From Lawsonibacter sp. (GTDB lineage Bacteria > Bacillota > Clostridia > Oscillospirales > Oscillospiraceae), in NCBI GenBank assembly GCA_022798855.1, contig JAAWNI010000016.1:1-16554 (forward strand): DNA of 16,554 nt, written 5' to 3'. Shown piece by piece: positions 1-5,756 of this stretch; the stretch's first letter is position 1, and each line of letters opens with the position of its first letter. The translations under genes were made by a program, and so were the position numbers. Below the pieces are notes generated by a model, which searched no databases, was not told the origin of the DNA, and saw only the letters and a program-made list of their open reading frames with translations.

Positions 1-1350
1 GCCAACGACTTTGTCTGGGGCCCCATCATGCTGGCCCTGCTGGTGGGCACCGGCGTGTTCCTCACATTCCGCACCGGCTGGCTCCAGGTGCGCCGGTTCG
101 GCTATATTATGAAGAACACCATCGGCTCGCTGTTCGGCGGAAAGGGGCGCAAGGACCATGGAAGCAACCTGTCCCCCTTCCAGGCGGTGACCACCGCCCT
201 GGCCGGCACTGTGGGCACCGGCAACATCGCCGGCGTCACCGGGGCCATCTTCATCGGCGGGCCGGGGGCCGTGTTCTGGATGTGGGTGTCCGCCTTTTTC
301 GGCATGTGCACCAAGTACTCCGAGATCGCCTTGGCTATGAAATTCCGCAACACCGACGCCAACGGCGTCCACAAGGGCGGCCCCATGTACTACATCGAGA
401 ACGGCCTGGGCAAGAGCTGGAAGTGGCTGGCCGTGGTCTTTGCCCTTCTAGGCGGCCTGGCCTCCTTCGGCATCGGCAACATCGCCCAGTCCAGTGAGAT
501 TTCCGGCGCACTCAACGGCCTGTTCGGCCTGGACCCCCTGGCCAGCGGCATACTCCTTACCGTCCTGGTGGCGGTGGTGGTCATCGGCGGCGTGAAGCGC
601 ATCGGCCAGGTCACCTCCCTGCTGGTCCCCTTTATGTCCGTGTTCTATGTGGCGGCCGGCGTTGTCGTCATCGCTATGCGCATCACCGATATCCCCGCCG
701 TCTTTCAAGCTATCTTTACCAGCGCTTTCAGCTTTGAAGCCGTGGGCGGCGGCGTCTTCGGCTACGCCATCATGGTGGCTATGAAGAACGGCTTCGCCCG
801 GGGCGTCTTCTCCAACGAGGCCGGCTTGGGCTCCGCCCCCATCGCCCACGCCGCCTCCTCCACTGAGGACCCCGTCGAGCAGGCCATCTGGGGGGTGTTC
901 GAGGTCTTCTTCGACACCATCGTTATCTGCTCCATCACTGCCTTCACCGTGCTGCTGTCCGGCTTTGAGCTGGGCGAGGCCTCCCTGGAGGCCTTCGGCA
1001 CCAAGGGGTCCGCCGCCGTGGCCGCCTTTAACTCCATCCTCCCCGGCACCCTGGGCGGCACCATTATCCAGATCAGCCTGATCTTCTTCGCCCTGTCCAC
1101 CATCCTCAGCTGGAGCTACTACGGCGAGCGCTGCTGGGGTTATATCTCCAAGGACAATAAGATTTTTGTCTCCGTCTATAAGGTGGTTTTTGTCCTGTTC
1201 TGCATCGTGGGCGCTACCGGCTCCGGCCAGCTCATGTGGGATATCTCCGACACCCTCAACGGCGCCATGGCTATCCCCAACTTGGTCGCCCTGCTCCTCC
1301 TGTCTGGTGCCGTGGCCTCCATCACGAAGGACTATTTTAAGGGCAAGTAA
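1..1350 (+). CDS. AGCS-family sodium:alanine/glycine symporter, 5'-truncated by the window edge
   Basis: This is a membrane carrier that imports alanine or glycine together with Na+ (or H+). The frame is open from base 1, and residues before the first ATG (base 28) already read as family sequence (NDFVWGP), so the true start lies upstream and only about 10-20 residues are missing. The 449 visible residues nearly match the usual 450-490. Family signatures are clear: GTVGTGNIAGV followed by the AIFIGGPGAVFWMW segment, the GGPMYYIENGLG loop, and FSNEAGLGSAPIAHAAS in the second half. The protein is strongly hydrophobic throughout, with about ten membrane segments. It is a stand-alone rightward gene, convergent with the long minus-strand cluster, and a terminator hairpin follows about 110 bases downstream. 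The family is certain; substrate choice between alanine and glycine cannot be read from sequence. Confidence 0.95.
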   Translation, partial: ANDFVWGPIMLALLVGTGVFLTFRTGWLQVRRFGYIMKNTIGSLFGGKGRKDHGSNLSPFQAVTTALAGTVGTGNIAGVTGAIFIGGPGAVFWMWVSAFFGMCTKYSEIALAMKFRNTDANGVHKGGPMYYIENGLGKSWKWLAVVFALLGGLASFGIGNIAQSSEISGALNGLFGLDPLASGILLTVLVAVVVIGGVKRIGQVTSLLVPFMSVFYVAAGVVVIAMRITDIPAVFQAIFTSAFSFEAVGGGVFGYAIMVAMKNGFARGVFSNEAGLGSAPIAHAASSTEDPVEQAIWGVFEVFFDTIVICSITAFTVLLSGFELGEASLEAFGTKGSAAVAAFNSILPGTLGGTIIQISLIFFALSTILSWSYYGERCWGYISKDNKIFVSVYKVVFVLFCIVGATGSGQLMWDISDTLNGAMAIPNLVALLLLSGAVASITKDYFKGK

Positions 1351-1457
1351 CTTCTGTTAGTCCTGTCCAATCCGTGAAACTGAAGACTTGGCTTCTCTTG
1401 AATTAAGGGCGTAAAATTGGCGTCGATGGAAAAACAATTGGCAGCGTTAAATTTGTC

Positions 1458-1495
1458 GGGAGCCGCCTGTGAAGGGTGGCTCCCCGCTTTTTCTT
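1458..1495 (+). terminator. Rho-independent terminator downstream of the AGCS symporter
   Basis: A 10-bp stem (GGGAGCCGCC / GGTGGCTCCC, one G-U pair) with a 7-base loop is followed by CGC and a TTTTTCTT run on the plus strand. It lies 107 bases after the symporter stop and is the first good hairpin plus T-run in that direction. Confidence 0.75.
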
Positions 1496-1510
1496 GATAT
1501 CCTGAACCCC

Positions 1511-1545
1511 AAAAAACGGCCCCGCTATAACTGATAGCGGGGGCT
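1511..1545 (-). terminator. Hairpin with flanking A6/T-rich tracts, possible bidirectional or relic terminator
   Basis: CCCCGCTAT (1520-1528) and ATAGCGGGG (1534-1542) form a perfect 9-bp stem around AACTG. The run AAAAAA at 1511-1516 gives a T6 run on the minus strand, so it looks like a leftward terminator. On the plus side only a weak T-rich stretch (TTGTATTCTATT) follows. No intact leftward gene ends here, so it may belong to a lost gene or act in both directions. Confidence 0.5.
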
Positions 1546-2151
1546 TGTATTCTATTCCCCCTCTATGGTATTATCTCCACTGGTGATATTGCTTGCTATG
1601 CCATTGTAGAGGTCGAAAACACTGGAAATGTCGATTTGTACTTAAAAGACGCCTCCTTCGACTTTGAGGACGAGAGCGGGAAGCTTTTGGCTACATATTC
1701 TTCTATGATCAGCGCGGACCCGGAAATCGTTGCTCCTGGAGAAAAGGGCTATTTCTACTGCAATATGGCAACAATCAAAGGCGATATTACCGAAAATACG
1801 GAATATGTGTTTAAACCGGCTCTCAAAATTGAGAAATCAAAAAACAGCATTATTCGGTACAATATATCCGATCTGTCAATTTCCGAAGGAGATTTCTTGT
1901 CACCATTTAATATCATTGGCCGCATTGATAACAACACAGACGAGGATGCGGGATTGGTTTGGATAGCCTGCATTATATACCGTGATGATGGGACACCGAT
2001 CGCCGCGTGTGGAACAAATGTCACTGATTTGGCCGTGGGGCAGAAAACGAGCTTTGATTTGAGCGCATCGCATTTGATGAACTTGGATATTAAATTGTCC
2101 GACATCGCAAGTTATGAAGTATACGCATGTAAAACTCAATACCAATTTTAA
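1531..2151 (+). pseudogene. FxLYD-type lipoprotein/surface protein remnant lacking its N-terminus
   Basis: The open frame runs from a stop at 1528 to TAA at 2149-2151. Protein-like sequence begins near base 1565 (ISTGDIACYAIVEVENTGN) but no in-frame ATG or GTG precedes it. The first usable codon, TTG at 1636, would cut through the conserved beta-domain and has no ribosome binding site. Two consecutive beta-sandwich-like units are visible. The first has VENTGN, DESGKLL and a PGEKGY turn; the second has IIGRIDNNTDEDAG, YRDDGTPI and VGQKTSFDL, the pattern of FxLYD domains in Clostridia lipoproteins. A signal peptide/lipobox or membrane anchor is expected upstream but is absent. Base composition is far more AT-rich than the neighbours. 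It is most likely a 5'-deleted relic; a TTG-started CDS at 1636 is the alternative. The exact family is inferred from pattern only. Confidence 0.6.
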
Positions 2152-2157
2152 CAGAAT

Positions 2158-2193
2158 GCCCTCCGCTTATTTTAAGCGGAGGGCAAAATTTTT
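2158..2193 (+). terminator. Strong Rho-independent terminator after the FxLYD remnant
   Basis: GCCCTCCGCTTA (2158-2169) pairs perfectly with TAAGCGGAGGGC (2173-2184), a 12-bp stem on a TTT loop, followed by AAAA and TTTTT (2189-2193). It sits 6 bases after the remnant's stop codon. The descending arm can also pair with GCCCTCC just downstream (2194-2200), an alternative fold. Confidence 0.75.
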
Positions 2194-2334
2194 GCCCTCC
2201 TGACAGATGGCGGCCCGGACACGCTGGATATTTGGTACTACATGGAGGGGGATCAGCCCCTGGAGCTTCCCATCCTTGGCCTGTCCTGGCCCATTGACCA
2301 GCCGTACCAGTGGGCGGGAGCGGAAAATAAATAG
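2176..2334 (+). pseudogene. Short open fragment resembling the C-terminal tail of a lost protein
   Basis: A frame open from 2176 ends at TAG 2332-2334. Its last ~45 residues read as ordinary protein (GGPDTLDIWYYMEGDQP, then LELPILGLSWPIDQPYQW), with GC content close to the flanks and different from the preceding AT-rich remnant. The only in-frame ATG (2239) would give about 31 residues and has no convincing ribosome binding site. I do not recognise the family. The most economical reading is the 3' end of a gene whose upstream part was deleted; chance open frame is possible. Confidence 0.35.
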
Positions 2335-2345
2335 CTCTTGCCATT

Positions 2346-2494
2346 AAAAACAGCCCCACTTAGTGGGGCCGCTTGTAAGAATATGCGGCCGGCAGGCCGT
2401 TTCACCGCGCCTTGAGGCGCGGTCCATATCACGCCCTTACAGGGCGGATACAGACCACCCGTTATACGGGTGGTTTTGACTATGTTTTATAGTC
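2346..2494. repeat. Chain of five to six tandem hairpins, candidate REP/MITE-like element or structured RNA with terminators facing both ways
   Basis: Consecutive stems: GCCCCAC/GTGGGGC (2353-2369, TTA loop); CGGCC/GGCCG (2386-2399); ACCGCGCC/GGCGCGGT (2404-2423, TTGA loop); CGCCCT/AGGGCG (2432-2446); ACCACCCGT/ACGGGTGGT (2454-2474, TAT loop); and GACTAT/ATAGTC (2478-2494). The last one overlaps the stop and final codons of the 2480-3004 gene. A T-run follows the outermost stem in each direction: TTTT at 2474-2477 on plus, and the complement of AAAAA 2346-2350 on minus. The chain therefore can terminate both the rightward and leftward transcripts of this convergent region. Stacked short hairpins with different sequences are more than a simple terminator needs, hence the mobile-repeat or RNA suspicion. 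Confidence 0.6.
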
Positions 2495-3004
2495 AGTGAG
2501 CCGGGACCTGCCCAGCGTTCCATCCAGATAGTCCAGGATAAAGTCGATCATGGCCAGCAGAAGGCGGTCCGCCTCCTCCCGGCACCGGGCCGGACAGCGG
2601 CGGTACAGGGTATACAGCCGGTTATATGTCCCCTGTGTGATTCCTAAAAAGGCTTGATCGTCCGACGGGTGGAGGTAGCCAAACTCATTTCGGGGCAGGC
2701 GGTCCGTCAGGGCGGAACCGGACAGGCCCAGCCAGTCCGGCCCGCTGTACCGCAAAAAGTCCGCCTTGGTGCGGCATTGGGCCCGGGGTGGGTCCACATA
2801 TTCCTCCACACAATAGGGCGCCTCCAGCAGGTAGCAGGGGGCAATGGCCAGCAGCAGGGCCTCCCGGTAGGAAGCCATATGAAACTGTCGGAAGGACCGC
2901 AGCATCTGGAAAAAGAGGGGCCAGTCCTCCCCGCCCGGGTCGTGGGAGATTTCCCGCTCCAGCCCGTCGACGGCCTCCTCCAGCTGTTTCAGCACCCGAT
3001 TCAT
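2480..3004 (-). CDS. Unknown 174-residue protein translationally coupled to thiI
   Basis: I do not recognise this protein. It starts at an ATG whose last bases form ATGA with the thiI stop, so it is translated by coupling from thiI, and it is the last gene of the leftward cluster. It appears mainly alpha-helical, with an amphipathic N-terminal helix (MNRVLKQLEEAVDGLERE) and a C-terminal helix around residues 143-161. Five cysteines are present (C57, C65, C77, C137, C141), the last pair as CPARC. There is no signal peptide or membrane segment, so it is probably cytosolic. GC content and codon use match thiI, so it looks native rather than recently acquired. A role with ThiI is suggested only by the coupling. 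The 3' end runs into the multi-hairpin element. Confidence 0.75.
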   Translation of the reverse strand: MNRVLKQLEEAVDGLEREISHDPGGEDWPLFFQMLRSFRQFHMASYREALLLAIAPCYLLEAPYCVEEYVDPPRAQCRTKADFLRYSGPDWLGLSGSALTDRLPRNEFGYLHPSDDQAFLGITQGTYNRLYTLYRRCPARCREEADRLLLAMIDFILDYLDGTLGRSRLTDYKT

Positions 3005-4167
3005 ACCTGGATCCGCTCAATGCCGTCCACGGCGGCCTGGACCATTCCCTCAATGTCCAGATTCTGCTCCGCGTACTCCAGCTCCGCCAGCGTGGGGCGC
3101 AGGCGGGGGTGCCGGGGTGTGAAGACGGTACAGCAGTCCTCATAGGGGAGGATGGAGGTGTCGTAGGTGCCGATCCTCCGGGCGATTCTGACGATGTCCT
3201 CCTTGTCCATCCCCACCACCGGGCGGAGGATGGGCAGCTCTACCACCGCCCCGGTGGCCGCCATGGCCTCCATGGTCTGGCTGGCCACCTGGCCCAGGCA
3301 CTCGCCCGTGACCAGGGCCTTGGCCCCGCACCGCTGGGCCACCTTCTCCGCGATACGCATCATGAACCGGCGCATCACCAGGGTAAACAGCTCCTGTGGG
3401 ACGGACCGGCGCAGCTCCTCCTGGATGGCGGTGAAGGGGGCCACGTGGACGGTGAGCCGGCCGCACCAGGGGGTGAGCAGGCGGGCCAGGTCGAGGACCT
3501 TCTCCTTGGCTTCGTTGGAGGTGTAGGGGTAGGAGAAGAAATGGACCATCTCCAGGGCCACCCCGCGCTTGGCAATCATCCAGGAGGACACCGGGGAGTC
3601 GATCCCCCCGGACAGCAGGGACACCGCCCGGCCGTTGATTCCCACGGGCAGGCCCCCCGCCCCCGGCTCCGGGTCGGCGTGGACAAAGGCGGCGTAGTCC
3701 CGGACCTCGATGTGGACGGTGAGCTCCGGATTGTGGACGTCCACCTTCAAATCGGGGTAGAGCTCGTCCAGCTCGCCCCCCACGTACTGGCTGAGCTGGA
3801 TGGAGGTCATGGGGAAGGCCTTATCCGCCCGCTTTGCCTCCACCTTGAAGGTGCGGGCGGCAGACAGCCTGCCCCCCAGGTACTCCCGGGCGGCGGCCAG
3901 GATGGCGTCCTTGTCCTTCTCGCAGGCCCTGGCCCGGCTCAGGCCCACCACGCCGAAGACGCGGGTTAGCGCTTCCCAGGCCCCGTCCATGTCGCAGTCG
4001 TCGCTCATAGGCTCCACATAGGTGGTGGACTGGCGGGTGTACACCCGGAACTGGCCTAAATTGTTCAACCGGCGGTAGATGTTGGCCTGGAGCTTGTCCT
4101 CAAAGCTGCGGCGGTTCAGGCCCTTGAGGACCATCTCCCCCAGCTTGAGCAGTATCATTTCATTCAT
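3001..4167 (-). CDS. thiI: ThiI, tRNA 4-thiouridine sulfurtransferase
   Basis: It adenylates and then thiolates U8 of tRNA to give s4U, using persulfide sulfur from a cysteine desulfurase; in some bacteria it also serves thiazole synthesis. The N-terminal ferredoxin-like and THUMP region (about residues 1-165) begins with the family sequence ILLKLGEMVLKGLNR. The PP-loop SGGIDS lies at about residues 186-191 and a CC pair occurs in YEDCCTVF near 345. There is no rhodanese domain, which is normal for the short Firmicutes form (388 residues here). I start at the ATG at 4167 because CAGGTG sits 6 bases before it; ATGs at 4173 and 4185 are in frame, and the 4185 start would give 394 residues. No cysteine desulfurase is adjacent, although such a partner often is. 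It ends in an ATGA overlap with the next gene. Confidence 0.96.
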   Translation of the reverse strand: MNEMILLKLGEMVLKGLNRRSFEDKLQANIYRRLNNLGQFRVYTRQSTTYVEPMSDDCDMDGAWEALTRVFGVVGLSRARACEKDKDAILAAAREYLGGRLSAARTFKVEAKRADKAFPMTSIQLSQYVGGELDELYPDLKVDVHNPELTVHIEVRDYAAFVHADPEPGAGGLPVGINGRAVSLLSGGIDSPVSSWMIAKRGVALEMVHFFSYPYTSNEAKEKVLDLARLLTPWCGRLTVHVAPFTAIQEELRRSVPQELFTLVMRRFMMRIAEKVAQRCGAKALVTGECLGQVASQTMEAMAATGAVVELPILRPVVGMDKEDIVRIARRIGTYDTSILPYEDCCTVFTPRHPRLRPTLAELEYAEQNLDIEGMVQAAVDGIERIQV

Positions 4168-4206
4168 TTTCATCACCTGGTCCATAACTGTTCCGCGCGC
4201 TGGCGC

Positions 4207-4857
4207 TTACCTGTATAATTTTCCCAAAAAAGTACCGTCCGTTTTGGACTTCGCCGTAAATTCGGGCTGTTCCACCACCATCTGGTAGAGCTTCGGGAGC
4301 ACATCCTTCGTGATATCCGGGGAGAGGTTCACGTTCAGCTTTTCCGCGAGCTCCCTTCGCAGCTCCTCGTATCCCGGCAGGTCCTCTCCATAGGCGTCCT
4401 CGAACTGTTCCTGGCCCTCGCGCTCCCAGGACGCCACGATTTCGTTCAGAAGCGACGGGTCCTCAAGATATTTTTTATCCAAATAATTGTGCCACGAATA
4501 CGCGCAGTTGAGCTCCAGCTCCAGCAGCTCCCGTACGCTGCCAGCGACCTTCCCGCACTCGTTTTCCCCAAAGTTTATATACCCAACGCCGCCGCCGGAC
4601 AGCAGGACATAATATCCGCCCCCGCCATCCCCGGCGAAGGCCTTTCCATCCATGCTGTAAATATATCCGCCATCGCAGTCAGACAGGGGCAGATAGTACT
4701 CCAGGATATCCATGGAGCATACCGCCGCCACCCGCTCCCGCAGACTCTCTTCCTCTAAAATAACGTCAAAATACTCCCCTCGCACCTTTTCCCTCCGGCC
4801 GCTGGCGTCATCCGGCCGGCCGGGCTTTTTATGGAATAAACTGCCTAATATTCCCAT
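4207..4857 (-). CDS. SUKH (SMI1/KNR4)-like protein of unknown role
   Basis: A 216-residue protein started at ATG 4857, preceded by AGGGGGG at 6 bases and beginning MGILGSLFHKKPG. The frame stays open further upstream, but that part is GC-rich antisense of rsgA and reads as noise. Residues about 70-115 (GKAFAGDGGGGYYVLL, VGYINFGENECGKVA, then SVRELLELEL) follow the SUKH pattern of a glycine-rich turn, a short strand pair with GYI, and an acidic helix. That fold is used by many immunity proteins of contact-dependent toxin systems. The C-terminal third is charged and helical. No toxin gene is nearby. It stands 11 bases after the rsgA stop and 39 bases before thiI, apparently inserted in the operon, with GC lower than both neighbours. 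The family assignment is from pattern only and tentative; gene reality is firm. Confidence 0.7.
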   Translation of the reverse strand: MGILGSLFHKKPGRPDDASGRREKVRGEYFDVILEEESLRERVAAVCSMDILEYYLPLSDCDGGYIYSMDGKAFAGDGGGGYYVLLSGGGVGYINFGENECGKVAGSVRELLELELNCAYSWHNYLDKKYLEDPSLLNEIVASWEREGQEQFEDAYGEDLPGYEELRRELAEKLNVNLSPDITKDVLPKLYQMVVEQPEFTAKSKTDGTFLGKLYR

Positions 4858-4868
4858 CAGAATCCCCC

Positions 4869-5756
4869 CTACACATCTTTCCTCCGCCAATCGGGGATGG
4901 CCTTGGCCTGCCCATACAGGCGGACATAGCTCTGGTGGCGGCTGGGGGCGACCTCCCCCGCCCGCACCGCCGCCAGCACAGCGCAGCCCTTCTCCTTCAC
5001 GTGGGCGCAGTCCTGAAACTGGCATTTTCCCAAATAGGGGGCGAACTCCCGGAAGGCGTATTGCAGCTCCTCCTTCCGGGCCAGCTCCATTTTGTCCACG
5101 TCGAAGGAGGAGAAGCCCGGGGTGTCCGCCGCCAGCGCCCCGCAGGACAGGCGGAAGAGCTCCACATGCCGGGTGGTGTGCCGGCCCCGGCCCAGCTTAT
5201 CGCTGACCTCGCCGGTGGCCAGGTCAAAATCCGGCTCCAGGGCGTTGAGGATGCTGGATTTGCCCACCCCGGAGTTGCCGGTGAAGGCGCACACCCTGCC
5301 GGCGATGGCCTGGCGCAGCTCCTCCATCCCCTCCCCTGTCCGGGCGCTCACCCGCAGGGTGGGGAAGCCCGCCCCCTCATAGATGCGGGCCAGCTCCTCC
5401 CCCGGCTCCAGGTCCCACTTGTTGACGCAGACCAGCGTCCCGCACCCCCGGCCCCCGGCGATGGCGGCCACCCGGTCGATGAGAAAGGGGTCGGTCACAG
5501 GCGCCGCCTGGGAGGCCACCACCACCAGCAGGTCGATGTTGGCCACCGCGGGGCGGTAGAACTCATTTTTCCGGGGGAGTATCTCGTCCAGCGCGCCGGA
5601 GCCGTTCTCCAGGGGGGTAAACCGCACCCGGTCCCCCACCAGGGGGGTGAGCCCGGCGTGGCGGTGTTTGCCCCGGGCCCGGCAGGCGGTGACGGTCCGG
5701 CCGTCGTCCACGTAGTAGAAGCCGCTGAGGGCCTTTCGAATGACCCCCTCGCTCAT
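4869..5756 (-). CDS. rsgA: RsgA, ribosome small-subunit-dependent GTPase A
   Basis: A circularly permuted GTPase that assists late maturation of the 30S subunit. Of 295 residues, about 1-70 form the OB-fold. The permuted G motifs follow in the expected order: NKWD (G4) at 112-115, SART (G5) near 137, GNSGVGKSS (P-loop) at 160-168, GRHTT (switch I) at 191-195 and DTPG (G3) at 211-214. The zinc knuckle ligands C245, C250, H252 and C258 are all present. The length equals the usual 290-300. The start ATG forms an ATGA overlap with the prkC stop, implying coupled translation. Its position directly after the PP2C-kinase pair is the widespread Gram-positive arrangement; RsgA is a reported PrkC substrate in related bacteria, so the linkage is likely functional. 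Confidence 0.97.
   Translation of the reverse strand: MSEGVIRKALSGFYYVDDGRTVTACRARGKHRHAGLTPLVGDRVRFTPLENGSGALDEILPRKNEFYRPAVANIDLLVVVASQAAPVTDPFLIDRVAAIAGGRGCGTLVCVNKWDLEPGEELARIYEGAGFPTLRVSARTGEGMEELRQAIAGRVCAFTGNSGVGKSSILNALEPDFDLATGEVSDKLGRGRHTTRHVELFRLSCGALAADTPGFSSFDVDKMELARKEELQYAFREFAPYLGKCQFQDCAHVKEKGCAVLAAVRAGEVAPSRHQSYVRLYGQAKAIPDWRRKDV

Noticed and set aside
1565..1609. Tiny ATG frame MVLSPLVILLAMPL as a signal peptide for the FxLYD remnant
   Set aside because: It is in a different frame from the remnant and stops after 14 codons; a frameshift is conceivable but there is no binding site and the in-frame sequence here already reads as the FxLYD domain.
2346..2494. CRISPR array
   Set aside because: The palindromic units differ in sequence and there are no equal repeats with constant spacers; no cas gene is present.
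3140..3466. Additional small minus-strand frames inside thiI
   Set aside because: They are alternate-frame shadows of the ThiI reading frame.
4858..5025. N-terminal extension of the SUKH-like gene
   Set aside because: The extension overlaps rsgA, is Gly/Pro/Arg-rich noise, and the ATG at 4857 has an excellent binding site.
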